DNA from: Phycisphaerae bacterium | GTDB lineage: Bacteria; Planctomycetota; Phycisphaerae; UBA1845 | NCBI GenBank assembly: GCA_022072505.1 | Contig: JAJVHU010000058.1 | Span: 1-64,000 of the forward strand | Reading direction: 5' to 3' | Length of the DNA: 64,000 nt | Part shown: positions 56,487 to 64,000 of the stretch, piece by piece | How the letters are laid out: every line of letters starts with the position of its first letter | How positions within the stretch are numbered: position 1 is the stretch's first letter | Program-made: the position numbers and the translations under genes | The notes under the pieces: generated by a model | Seen by the model: only the letters and a program-made list of their open reading frames with translations | Database searches by the model: none | What the model was told of the DNA's origin: nothing

Positions 56487-57503
56487 ATGTCGGAAGCACT
56501 GAAGGTTGCGGTCATCGGGGCGGGGAAGATGGGCGGGCATCATGCCCGCACGTACGCGGGTTTGCCCGGTTGCCGCCTTGCCGCCGTGGTGGATTCGGAT
56601 CGAGCGCGGGCGGAGGCGCTGGCGTCGCAGCACGGTTGCGCGACGCTGACGGACGCGGGAGCGCTTCCGCGCGACGTGGCGGCGGTGAGCGTCGCCGTGC
56701 CGACGGCGTTTCATGAAGCGGTGGCGACGCCGCTGATCGAGCGGCGGGTCGCGGTGCTGATCGAGAAGCCGCTGGCGTCGGACACGGCGTCGGCGCGGCG
56801 GATCGTCGAGGCGGCGCGGCGCTGCGGGACGCTCGTGCAGGTCGGGCACTCGGAGCGGTTCAACCCGGTGGTGCAGGCGATGCTGCGGATGAGCCTGCGC
56901 CCGCGGTTCATCGAGACGCACCGCATCAGCCCTTTCACGTTCCGCAGCGCGGACATCAGCGTCGTGGCGGACATGATGATCCACGACATCGACATCATCC
57001 TGCACCTCGTGGGGCAGCGGGAGTACAAGGTCCACGCGGTGGGGGTGGCGCTGCTGGGGCCTCACGCGGACGTGGCGAACGCCCGGATCCGCTTCGCGGA
57101 CGGGACGGTGGTCAACATGACGGCGTCGCGCCTGGCGCTGAAGACGGAGCGGAAGATCCGCATCTTCGCGCCGACCGGGTACGTCGCGATGGATTATCAG
57201 AAGCGCACGGGCATCGCGATCCGTATCCGCGATCACATCGACGTGATCAAGCTGGCCCGCGAGCGCAACTTCGACGACCTGTCGCAGATGCAGGGGGTGG
57301 ACTACAGTTCGCTGGTGAAGGTCGAGCCGCTGGCGGTCGAGGAGGGCGATCCGCTGCGCAGCGAGATCGAGGCGTTCCTCGCCAGCGTGCGGACCGGCGC
57401 GTCGCCCGCGGTGACCGCGGAGGACGGGTTGGCGGCGGTGGAGATGGCCGACCGGATCACCGAGGCGATCCGCGACGAGCGCTGGGAGCTGGACGGGGCG
57501 TAA
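56487..57503 (+). CDS. Gfo/Idh/MocA-family oxidoreductase
   Basis: The 338-residue NAD(P)-dependent sugar dehydrogenase has KVAVIGAGKMGGHHARTYAG (Rossmann loop, 7-26), VSVAVPTAFHEAVATPLI, the family EKPLA motif (LIEKPLASDTASARR), VGHSERFNPVVQA and the catalytic-domain segment VVADMMIHDIDIILHL, which holds the H/D pair. The family includes GnnA, which prepares UDP-2,3-diamino sugars for lipid A. The segment NPVVQAMLRMSLRPRFIETH is reminiscent of that branch, and LpxI is also encoded here, but a firm assignment needs a tree. It stands alone. Confidence 0.9.
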   Translation: MSEALKVAVIGAGKMGGHHARTYAGLPGCRLAAVVDSDRARAEALASQHGCATLTDAGALPRDVAAVSVAVPTAFHEAVATPLIERRVAVLIEKPLASDTASARRIVEAARRCGTLVQVGHSERFNPVVQAMLRMSLRPRFIETHRISPFTFRSADISVVADMMIHDIDIILHLVGQREYKVHAVGVALLGPHADVANARIRFADGTVVNMTASRLALKTERKIRIFAPTGYVAMDYQKRTGIAIRIRDHIDVIKLARERNFDDLSQMQGVDYSSLVKVEPLAVEEGDPLRSEIEAFLASVRTGASPAVTAEDGLAAVEMADRITEAIRDERWELDGA

Positions 57504-57628
57504 ACTGCGCTTCGGGGATCGTGAACCGGGGTTGTGAGGCGGTTTGAGCCTTCGGTTGCGCTTTGACCCCCGCCTTTCGTCCGCAATGCAGGTTCGAAGG
57601 CGGTTCCAAGTTCGGGCAGGAATTCAAC

Positions 57629-57656
57629 TTGTCCGCCCCGACAATCCACCTAAGAT
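57629..57656 (+). promoter_or_regulatory. Possible promoter of the nfeD-floA operon
   Basis: TTGTCC (57629-57634), 16-base spacer, TAAGAT (57651-57656), about 60 bases before the nfeD start. The match is moderate. Confidence 0.4.
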
Positions 57657-57716
57657 ATCGTGGAGAAGTCCAAATCAACGCGGGGTGTCCCGACGGGGCT
57701 TCCGGGAGGAGGGCTT

Positions 57717-59468
57717 ATGCTGCGCGTGCGCCTTCATCTGGGTTTGAAGTCCGCCCTGGCCGTCGCAGGGGCGACGTTGACGGCGTGGGGGCCGCTGCCG
57801 ATCGCCGCCGGTCCGATGCAGGAGGGCGCGGCGGGGGGATCGCCTCCCGCCGAGCCGAGCACGGCCGCGGCGGAATCGACCCTTGCGCAGGAGGAGTCGC
57901 CGAAGACCCCGAGCGCGGCGGAAGCCGGTGCGGCGGGTCGGTCCTACCGACATGCGGCGATCGTCACGATCCAGGACGAGATCACGGACGTGACGACGGG
58001 CAGCTTGAAGCGACGGATTGAGGCGGCGCGGAAGGCGGGGGCGGACCTCGTCGTGTTCGAGCTGGACACGCCGGGGGGCTACCTCGACAGCGCGCTGGAC
58101 ATTGCGCACCTGATCGAGAACACGCGGGATCTGCGGACCGTGGCCTGGGTGAACCCGCAGGCGCACAGCGCCGGAACGATCATCGCCGTCGCGTGCAACG
58201 AAATCGTGATGGCGCCGTCGTCCACGATGGGCGACTCGCAGGTGATCATGTTCGGCGCGGAGGGGGCGGACGCGGTTCCGGAGGCGCTTCAGCCGAAGGT
58301 GTATACGCCGGTGCTGGCGCGGTTCCGGTCGTCCGCGAAGCTGAACGGGTACAGCGAAGTGCTGTGCGAGGCGTTCGTGATTCCGGAGCGAGAGGTCTGG
58401 TGGCTTGAGAACGCGCGGACGGGCGAGCGCGAGTTCGTCTTCCGCGAGGAAAAGCAGAAGCGGCTGGGCGAGCGCGAGGCGGGTTCCGACGGGAACGCGG
58501 TGCAGAAAGTGACGCGGGCGATCCTCGGGATGGGCGAAGACGGGGCGGCGGCGTCCGGGGAGTGGAGGCTCGTCGAGTCTTATGTAGACCTGGTGACGGG
58601 GAAGGCGATCGCGCTGACCCAGCCGATCGACCGGGAGGACCAGCTTCTGGAGATGAACGCCGGAGAGGCGCACGCCTTCGGGTTCAACCGGGCGGTCATC
58701 GCGCAGGATGCGGACCTTCAGACGCGCTACGGCGCGGCGACGATCACGCGGATGGACGCGCTGTGGTCGGAGAACCTGGCGACGTGGTTGACGTCGCCTT
58801 ATGTGCGGGGGTTCCTGCTGATCCTCGTGTTCCTCGGGGCGTACGTGGAGTTCAACACGCCCGGAGTGGGCGTGCCGGGGCTGGTGGCGCTGGTCGCGCT
58901 GGCGATCTTCGTGGGCGCGCCGTATCTGACGGGGCTGGCGAACACGTGGGAGCTGGTGCTGATCGGAGTGGGGATCGTGCTGCTGGCGGTCGAGGTGTTC
59001 GTGCTGCCGGGATTCGGGATCGCGGGCGTGTCCGGGGCGTTGCTGCTGCTGGCGGGGCTGGTGGCGACGTTCATGCCGGATGAGCCGGGGCGGACGTCGC
59101 CGTTGTACGTGCCGCAGTTGCAGGCGACGATCGACGGGCTGGTCACCGGCCTGAAGGTTGTCGTCATCGGCATGTTTGCATCGTTCGCGGGGATGTTCGT
59201 GCTGGCGCGGTACCTGCCGCGGTCGCCGCTTTTTCAGAAGCTGATCCCGCTGAATGAAGGTTCGAATGTTCCGGATGACCCGTACCAAGGCCAAGTCATG
59301 CCCGGGGACATCGGCGTCTCGCTGGGACCGCTCCGTCCGGCGGGAAAGATGCGCCTGGGCAACATTCTGGTGGACGTGGTGACGCAGGGCGAGTACATCG
59401 AGAGCGGCGTCAACGTCAGAATCATCGATCGACAGGGGAACCGGGTGGTCGTTCAGCAGGCGCGATAG
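57717..59468 (+). CDS. nfeD: Long NfeD protein (ClpP-class protease domain plus membrane and OB domains)
   Basis: The 583-residue protein starts with a signal peptide followed by a Pro/Glu/Ala-rich linker (to about 78). A ClpP-like serine protease domain follows: VFELDTPGGYLDSALDIAHLI, AWVNPQAHSAGTIIAVACNE (nucleophile Ser in HSAG) and SSTMGDSQVIMFG. Next come four or more membrane helices (GFLLILVFLGAYVEFNTPGV, ALVALAIFVGAPYL, LVLIGVGIVLLAVEVFVLPG) and a C-terminal NfeD OB-fold (GVSLGPLRPAGKMRLGNILV). NfeD proteins work with flotillin-like stomatins in membrane-protein quality control. GGGAGGAGGG right before the ATG at 57717 decides the start. Confidence 0.93.
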   Translation: MLRVRLHLGLKSALAVAGATLTAWGPLPIAAGPMQEGAAGGSPPAEPSTAAAESTLAQEESPKTPSAAEAGAAGRSYRHAAIVTIQDEITDVTTGSLKRRIEAARKAGADLVVFELDTPGGYLDSALDIAHLIENTRDLRTVAWVNPQAHSAGTIIAVACNEIVMAPSSTMGDSQVIMFGAEGADAVPEALQPKVYTPVLARFRSSAKLNGYSEVLCEAFVIPEREVWWLENARTGEREFVFREEKQKRLGEREAGSDGNAVQKVTRAILGMGEDGAAASGEWRLVESYVDLVTGKAIALTQPIDREDQLLEMNAGEAHAFGFNRAVIAQDADLQTRYGAATITRMDALWSENLATWLTSPYVRGFLLILVFLGAYVEFNTPGVGVPGLVALVALAIFVGAPYLTGLANTWELVLIGVGIVLLAVEVFVLPGFGIAGVSGALLLLAGLVATFMPDEPGRTSPLYVPQLQATIDGLVTGLKVVVIGMFASFAGMFVLARYLPRSPLFQKLIPLNEGSNVPDDPYQGQVMPGDIGVSLGPLRPAGKMRLGNILVDVVTQGEYIESGVNVRIIDRQGNRVVVQQAR

Positions 59469-59554
59469 GGCGGTGCTCTTTCTCGCGGCGACATAGGCTG
59501 GGAGTTGTCGCTGCGAGGATCCCTGTGAACGCAGACGGACTGGAGGAGCAGGCC

Positions 59555-59773
59555 ATGACGGTCGTCAAGGGACATTATGACGGACAGCAAGTCGTATTCG
59601 ACGAACCCGTTCCGAAGGAGATTCCTCCTGATACACCGGTTCAGGTGACGTTTGTGCATCCGCGAGGCGAACACGTGCTGTCACGGATCGCGCGCCTGGC
59701 CACGACCGGCGGGATGCCTTCGGATTACTCGGAACAACACGAGCATTATGTCAAGGGAGTTCCGGAGAAATGA
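59555..59773 (+). CDS. Antitoxin-like protein of a type II toxin-antitoxin pair
   Basis: The 72-residue protein begins MTVVKGHYDGQQVVFDEPVP, the AF2212/DUF104-like antitoxin pattern, then PVQVTFVHPRGEHVLSRIAR. A GTG at 59525 would add ten residues. It ends in an ATGA overlap with the PIN-domain toxin gene. In this family the antitoxin masks the toxin active site and represses the pair's promoter. Because the toxin is broken, the antitoxin may now be free of selection. Confidence 0.8.
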   Translation: MTVVKGHYDGQQVVFDEPVPKEIPPDTPVQVTFVHPRGEHVLSRIARLATTGGMPSDYSEQHEHYVKGVPEK

Positions 59774-60183
59774 CGCCGGTGTTTCTGGACACGTCCTGCC
59801 TGATCGCCTTGGTTCTCAAGGACGATGAACACCACATCAGGGCAAGAGCGTGGCAGGACGTCATTCGCGGGCCGCTGGTGACGACTGAATAGTTTCTCGA
59901 TGCGCTTAGCGCGCCGCATTTGCGCCGGATCGGAATTCAGACGGTGCAGGAGCTTCGTTGCGATCCGGACATAATGATCGTGCAAGCGTCGTCGCCGCTG
60001 CTTGATCAGGGTTTGCGTTTTTTTGAGCGGCATTCGGACAAGCGGTGGAGTTTCACCGATTGCACGACCTTCGTCGCGATGCGGGAGCGGGGTTTGACCG
60101 AGGCATTGACGAGCGACCGGGATTTTGAGCAAGCGGGGTTTTCGGCTCTACTTCGCCGGGAGCCTCCTGAGCGTCGGGCTTGA
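59770..60183 (+). pseudogene. PIN-domain (VapC-like) toxin gene with an in-frame amber codon
   Basis: The frame reads MTPVFLDTSCLIALVLKDDE (first acidic residue of the PIN site), HHIRARAWQDVIRGPLVTTE, then TAG at 59890-59892, then FLDALSAPHLRRIGIQTVQE and SFTDCTTFVAMRERGLTEAL with TSDRDFEQAGF, the remaining acidic residues. Family members have tryptophan or another residue at the stop position (TTEW-like), so one TGG to TAG change explains it. All catalytic aspartates and the glutamate are otherwise present. The gene starts by ATGA overlap with the antitoxin. The inactive toxin sits inside the nfeD-floA operon. Confidence 0.85.
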
Positions 60184-60204
60184 GGGCCTGCGACGGTGGT
60201 TGGC

Positions 60205-60723
60205 ATGAGCGAGCTTGTCGTCATCGGGTTGTTGTTCGCCGCGGGGCTTGCCGTTCTGGTGGCCGATATTTTTCTGCCGTCACATTTCGTACTGACGGTG
60301 GTGGGTCTGGGGTTGCTGGCGGCGGGCACGTATCGCGTGTTCGTTCATTTCGGGTCCACGGCCGGGTTCTGTGCAATCGTCAGTTGCGTCGTGGTCTGGC
60401 CGGTCCTGGCCTACATCGGGGTGAAGAATCTGCATCGCACGCCGATCGGAAGGCGTCTGATTCATCCGAATACGGAGCGGACGCCGCAGGACGTGGGCAT
60501 CGATGTCGAGCGTTTGACGACCCTGGTCGGGGCCAGAGGGGTGGCCCGCACGCCGTTGCGGCCGGTGGGCATATGTGAATTTGAACAGGATCGCGTCGCC
60601 TGCCTGGCGGAGGTCGGACAGATCGACGCGGGGACGCCGGTCATCGCGATCGCGGTGCGATCCGCCCAACTGGTGGTCGCGGCCGCCCGACACACGCAGT
60701 CTGGACGACAAGAAAGGGAGTAA
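60205..60723 (+). CDS. Short NfeD protein (membrane helices plus OB-fold)
   Basis: The 172-residue protein has two or three N-terminal membrane helices ([58 protein letters not shown]) and the NfeD-type OB domain ([40 protein letters not shown]). It should act with the flotillin-like protein encoded five bases downstream. The ATG at 60205 is preferred to a GTG nine bases upstream. Confidence 0.9.
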   Translation: MSELVVIGLLFAAGLAVLVADIFLPSHFVLTVVGLGLLAAGTYRVFVHFGSTAGFCAIVSCVVVWPVLAYIGVKNLHRTPIGRRLIHPNTERTPQDVGIDVERLTTLVGARGVARTPLRPVGICEFEQDRVACLAEVGQIDAGTPVIAIAVRSAQLVVAAARHTQSGRQERE

Positions 60724-60728
60724 AACAG

Positions 60729-61787
60729 ATGATGAAGGATTTCCTGACTCCGCTGCTGGCCGAGGCGTCCACGTGGTTTGTGGCCGTGCTGGTCGTCGCG
60801 GGCCTGATGGGCTTGACGTTTCTGTTTCTCATCGGCCGGTTCCTGAATCTGTGGATTCAGGCGTTCTCCAGCGGCGCCGGCGTGAGCATGTTCAACCTGA
60901 TCGGCATGTACCTGCGCAAGGTCGACATGCGCGCCATCACGCTGGCGAAGATTCAGCTCGTCAAGGCCAAGGTCAAGGAGATATCCACGAACGATCTCGA
61001 AAGCCACTACCTTGCCGGCGGGAACGTGATTCACGTGGTCAATGCGCTGATTGCGGCCGACCGCGCGGCGATCGACCTGGACTGGAAGAAGGCGTGCGCG
61101 ATCGACCTTGCGGGGCGCGACATCATTGACGCGGTGCGGACCAGCGTGGACCCGAAGGTCATCGACGTGCCGAACCCGAAGCTCGGCAAGCAGACGATCG
61201 ATGCGGTGGCGAAGGACGGGATTCAGCTCAAGGCGAAGGCGCGGGTGACGGTGCGGACGAACATCAAGCAGCTCATCGGCGGTGCGACGGAGGAGACGAT
61301 CGTCGCCCGGGTGGGCGAGGGCATCGTCAGCGCGATCGGGTCGGCGGACACGCACAAGCAGGTGCTGGAGAACCCGGATCGGATCAGCAAGGCGGTGCTG
61401 GCGAAGGGGCTGGACGCGGGGACGGCGTTCGAGATTCTGTCGATCGACATCGCCGACGTGGACGTGGGGGACAACATCGGAGCGAAGCTTCAGGCGGACC
61501 AGGCGGAGGCGGACAAGCGGCGGTTTCAGGCGGAGGCCGAAAAGCGGCGGGCGATGGCGATCGCGCTGGCGGCGGAGAACAAGGCGAAGATCGAGGAGAA
61601 CCGGGCGCTGGTGACGCTGGCGGAGGCGGAGGTTCCGAAGGCGATGGCGGAGGCGTTTCGCAAGGGGAACCTGGGCATCATGGATTACTACCGGATGAAG
61701 AACCTTCAGGCGGACACGCAGATGCGCGAGACGATCGGCGGCGGACCGTCGGCGGGGGCAGACGGGTCGGCGGAGAAGCGCGGTTGA
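60729..61787 (+). CDS. floA: Flotillin-like protein FloA
   Basis: FloA (YqfA) is an SPFH-domain scaffold of membrane microdomains. The 352-residue protein has an N-terminal membrane hairpin ([20 protein letters not shown]), then the characteristic [20 protein letters not shown] and [20 protein letters not shown], the SPFH core ([40 protein letters not shown]) and a long Ala/Glu-rich coiled coil ([20 protein letters not shown]). Length and order match the family. The ATG follows the short nfeD by five bases. Confidence 0.95.
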   Translation: MMKDFLTPLLAEASTWFVAVLVVAGLMGLTFLFLIGRFLNLWIQAFSSGAGVSMFNLIGMYLRKVDMRAITLAKIQLVKAKVKEISTNDLESHYLAGGNVIHVVNALIAADRAAIDLDWKKACAIDLAGRDIIDAVRTSVDPKVIDVPNPKLGKQTIDAVAKDGIQLKAKARVTVRTNIKQLIGGATEETIVARVGEGIVSAIGSADTHKQVLENPDRISKAVLAKGLDAGTAFEILSIDIADVDVGDNIGAKLQADQAEADKRRFQAEAEKRRAMAIALAAENKAKIEENRALVTLAEAEVPKAMAEAFRKGNLGIMDYYRMKNLQADTQMRETIGGGPSAGADGSAEKRG

Positions 61788-61830
61788 GGGGTTGGCGCGG
61801 CGGCGCTGAGCTGCGGCGGGGCATGAATAA

Positions 61831-61930
61831 CAGAGCCGCGTCCGTCAGGAGGCGGGATCGGCGCTTCCGAGGTCGTGCGGAACAACCGACGCTTGCGGCG
61901 AAAGCACGCTTCCTGACAGGCGCGGATCGG
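61831..61930. repeat. Inverted pair of the dispersed core
   Basis: GAGCCGCGTCCGTCAGG (61833-61849) and, in inverse orientation, the tract CGCTTCCTGACAGGCGCGG (about 61906-61925) face each other across about 55 bases. Both are variants of the core found in the 85-bp elements. It lies 44 bases after floA and could act as its terminator or as a mobile relic. A run of CGCGAAAACCGCGAAAGACG units (61985-62015) follows. Confidence 0.65.
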
Positions 61931-62026
61931 ACAGAGACGGGCGCAGGTCGAGACGAGGCGTTCATGCGGGACGCGGCGTGAACCGCGAGGGACGCGAAAA
62001 CCGCGAAAGACGCGAGGGAAAGCACA

Positions 62027-62803
62027 ATGATGACCCTTCTTGCCCAAGGCAGAGGCTTTGCGCTCGGCGACATTCTTGAGATCGTGTTCTTCATCATCAT
62101 CGTGGTCCTGCCGATGCTCGGCGCCGTGCTGCGACGGCGCAGCGGCGGTGCGGAGGAGCCGGACAGCGACGAGACGCTGAGGCGGATCATTGAGGAGGAA
62201 CGTCGGAAGATGAACGAGTCCGGCGGCTCCACCGGGGCGTCGCCGCCGCACCCGCGTCCGGCGTCGCCGCCGCAGCGTCCACCTGCCGCGCCGCCGTCCG
62301 CTCGGCCGCAGCGTCCGCCGTCGGCGCGGCCGACCGCATCATCGCGCGCAGAGGCTGCCGCGCAGCGTCCGCCGTCGGCACCGACTGCTCCGCGATCGGA
62401 GAGGCAGGTTCCGCCTCCCGTTCCATCGCGATCGTCAGATGCGCGACCGCACAATGCGCCGCGGGGCGGGCGCGAGGGGGGCGGGTCACGTTCAACGCGG
62501 CGTCGATCGTCGGGAAGCGGCGCGCCGCCCGCGCGACCGGCGGAGGCGCACCCGAATTCGTCCGCGGCAAAGCGCCCGGGGCGACTCGAGGAACAGCTTC
62601 GCACGCGGCAGGTCGGATCGGATTGGATCGGTGGAGCGGTCAGCCGGGCGGAGGGCGAGACTTCGGCGCCCGAAGCCGGCGGCGGACCGCCCCCTCGTAT
62701 TGCGACGTTTTTCTCGACGGAGCTGAGTCTTGATGAACTGCGCAAGGCGGTAATACTCTCCGAAGTGCTGGCGCCGCCGCTGGCGCTGCGTGAGGGGCGC
62801 TGA
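62027..62803 (+). CDS. Single-pass, Pro-rich membrane protein
   Basis: No family recognised. The 258-residue protein has one N-terminal helix (ILEIVFFIIIVVLPMLGAVL, about 16-35), a short charged helix (DETLRRIIEEERRKMNESGG), a long Pro/Ala/Arg/Ser-rich disordered region (about 75-205) and a C-terminal helical motif FSTELSLDELRKAVILSEVL plus APPLALREGR. The final motif is the likeliest binding site. Repeated PPSARPQRPPSARP units show slippage-type repeats. The next gene encodes a GTPase 90 bases downstream. Confidence 0.75.
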   Translation: MMTLLAQGRGFALGDILEIVFFIIIVVLPMLGAVLRRRSGGAEEPDSDETLRRIIEEERRKMNESGGSTGASPPHPRPASPPQRPPAAPPSARPQRPPSARPTASSRAEAAAQRPPSAPTAPRSERQVPPPVPSRSSDARPHNAPRGGREGGGSRSTRRRSSGSGAPPARPAEAHPNSSAAKRPGRLEEQLRTRQVGSDWIGGAVSRAEGETSAPEAGGGPPPRIATFFSTELSLDELRKAVILSEVLAPPLALREGR

Positions 62804-62893
62804 GCTTCGTGGGCGCAGACCGCGCATTGTGACCGGTCATGCGCATCGCGCGGCGGCGGTGCGCCGACGTCCCGGGATCGTGTTTCCGACGGC

Positions 62894-64000
62894 ATGAGTT
62901 CAACCGCGCCATCACCCTCTGTTTTCCGCGACCCGCTGGACGTCCTCGCCGAGCACGGCGGTCGCCTGCGCGACGTGTACAAGTTCTCGTGGACGGATCA
63001 GGCGCAGCAGACGGTGCTGAGCCTGAGGATGCGTCAGGTTGACGACAGCGGGCTGCAATTCGTCGCGGTGGTGGGCGGGGCCTCGTCGGGAAAGAGCACG
63101 CTTTTCAACAATCTGCTGGAGGGTCACCGCGCCAGCCGCGTCACAGCGCGGGGACATGCGACGCTGGGGCCGATCGTCGCGGTTCATGCGTCGCGGGTCG
63201 AGCGGATTGAAGCACTCATCAGGGAGCGCCGGTTGTGGCCGACGCTCACGTGCCGTGAAGCCGGTCTGGACGGCGAGGAGGTGGGGGCGCCCGGGGAAGT
63301 TCTGATCCTCTCGCATCCGGTCGAGGCGTTGCGCGACGTGGCGTTGATCGACACGCCGGATTTCACGTCGGAGGACGCGCGGACGGAAGGCGACGTGACG
63401 CTCTCGCTGATGCCGTGGTTTGACCGGCTGGTCGTGGTCATCGACCACGAGCGGTGGTTCGACCGCCAGGCGATCGCGGATCTGAAGCAGCAGGCGGCGC
63501 GTTTTCGTCAGCCGCGGCTGGCGGTGTTTAACCGGACGCGCGAGGGGGCCTTGAGTTCGGAGCAGGAGGAACGCCTGCGAGAACAAGGGCGGCGCCTCGG
63601 AGCGGAGAGCGCGGTGATTCTGGAATTCCGTCGCGGGCGCGGGTTCTGCCGGTTTGCGCCGGGCGCGCTGGATGCGGTGGAGGCTTTTGTGCGCGGGCGC
63701 GGCGAGCCGCGGTCGGCGCACCTTCGGCGTCTGACGTCGGAATCCGCCGGGGACGTGCTGAACCAGAACCGCGAGCGGACGGCGCGACTGCGGGATCTGC
63801 GGGTCGCGCTGGACGCGGCGGCTGCGCGGTTCAAGGTGCAGTCCTGGGATTGTTATCCGGCGCTGATGACGCCGGCTGAACGAGAGCATCTGGACGTGGT
63901 GTCGCGTGTGTTGCGCATCCGTCAGGCACGGGACTGGATCGACCAGCAGCGGCGCAAGCTGGAGCGTGTGTTGACGCGCGTGCCGATGCTGGGGTGGTTG
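62894..64000 (+). CDS. Dynamin/Era-like GTPase-domain protein (3' end beyond window)
   Basis: From the ATG at 62894, 369 codons are open to the window edge. FVAVVGGASSGKSTLFNNLL is the P-loop, with TLGPIVAVHAS in the switch I region, VALIDTPDF as the DxxG equivalent (glycine replaced by Asp) and AVFNRTREG in place of NKxD. The guanine-specificity motifs are therefore degenerate. Two helical stretches follow (ERTARLRDLRVALDAAAARF and RQARDWIDQQRRKLERVLTR), and a membrane segment may begin at VPMLGWL. This fits GTPases that remodel or sit on membranes; the substrate specificity is uncertain. Confidence 0.8.
   Translation, partial: MSSTAPSPSVFRDPLDVLAEHGGRLRDVYKFSWTDQAQQTVLSLRMRQVDDSGLQFVAVVGGASSGKSTLFNNLLEGHRASRVTARGHATLGPIVAVHASRVERIEALIRERRLWPTLTCREAGLDGEEVGAPGEVLILSHPVEALRDVALIDTPDFTSEDARTEGDVTLSLMPWFDRLVVVIDHERWFDRQAIADLKQQAARFRQPRLAVFNRTREGALSSEQEERLREQGRRLGAESAVILEFRRGRGFCRFAPGALDAVEAFVRGRGEPRSAHLRRLTSESAGDVLNQNRERTARLRDLRVALDAAAARFKVQSWDCYPALMTPAEREHLDVVSRVLRIRQARDWIDQQRRKLERVLTRVPMLGWL

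Noticed and set aside
57675..59294. 539-codon frame antisense to long nfeD
   Set aside because: Low-complexity Arg/Gln/His content; nfeD on the other strand has a full set of domains.
59890..59892. Programmed readthrough or pyrrolysine at the amber codon in the toxin gene
   Set aside because: No context for recoding is visible, and the codon sits where relatives have an ordinary residue. A simple nonsense mutation is more likely.
1..64000. Prophage, integrative element or biosynthetic cluster
   Set aside because: No integrase, phage structural gene, conjugation gene, polyketide or peptide synthetase is seen. Most genes are chromosomal housekeeping types.

Overview
The window is about 64 kb of GC-rich bacterial chromosome. 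It most likely comes from a planctomycete (Planctomycetota), perhaps an uncultured Phycisphaerae-like lineage. This is an inference from gene content: several secreted proteins carry the DCNxNGxPDECD calcium-loop repeats common in that phylum; SecD and SecF are one polypeptide; there is an NfeD/NfeD/flotillin-like FloA operon; and there are planctomycete-type small membrane proteins. LpxI (lipid A pathway) and Lnt (lipoprotein acylation) point to a diderm envelope.

Layout. 0.4-3.9 kb, minus strand: hemL with a biotin carboxyl-carrier and biotin carboxylase pair. 4.1 kb: tRNA-Gly(TCC). 4.8-9.2 kb: a Tat-exported flavin amine oxidase convergent with a secreted M14-type metallopeptidase-like protein. 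9.7-13.4 kb, minus strand: a sugar-nucleotide cluster (rmlA-like nucleotidyltransferase, GT2 glycosyltransferase, rmlC, atypical SDR epimerase). 13.4-17.5 kb: a decayed region with a broken DMT transporter, two separated fragments of one planctomycete protein family, a kelch-like propeller protein and dense palindromic repeats. 17.5-24.6 kb: asnA, a 1000-residue membrane/spermidine-synthase fusion and malQ. 24.8-28.4 kb: a small ArsR-VOC-DUF1579 operon divergent from an AlkD-like repair protein that converges on ada. 28.6-42.4 kb: a WecA/MraY-type transferase, M17 aminopeptidase, TolB-propeller amidohydrolase, lpxI, a BaiN-type flavoprotein, a serine hydrolase, a C-terminal-processing protease and a ROK kinase. 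42.4-46.7 kb: small membrane proteins, an FmdB-type zinc ribbon and a secreted Cys-rich protein. 46.9-57.5 kb: secDF, lnt, a HEAT lipoprotein, mreD, a dihydroorotate dehydrogenase-like enzyme and a Gfo/Idh oxidoreductase. 57.7-61.8 kb: nfeD, a toxin-antitoxin pair with a dead toxin, a short nfeD and floA. 62.0-64.0 kb: a Pro-rich membrane protein and a GTPase that runs off the window.

The non-housekeeping signal is in two places. First, three unrelated secreted proteins (M14-like, kelch-like, and the Cys-rich protein at 45 kb) end in what looks like the same short C-terminal module finishing in CP or QP, a candidate undescribed sorting or binding domain. Second, the intergenic DNA is packed with several families of inverted and fold-back repeats. 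At least two of them appear to have landed at gene ends and now supply the last codons of HemL and RfbC. I saw no CRISPR array, phage, rRNA or intact transposase.
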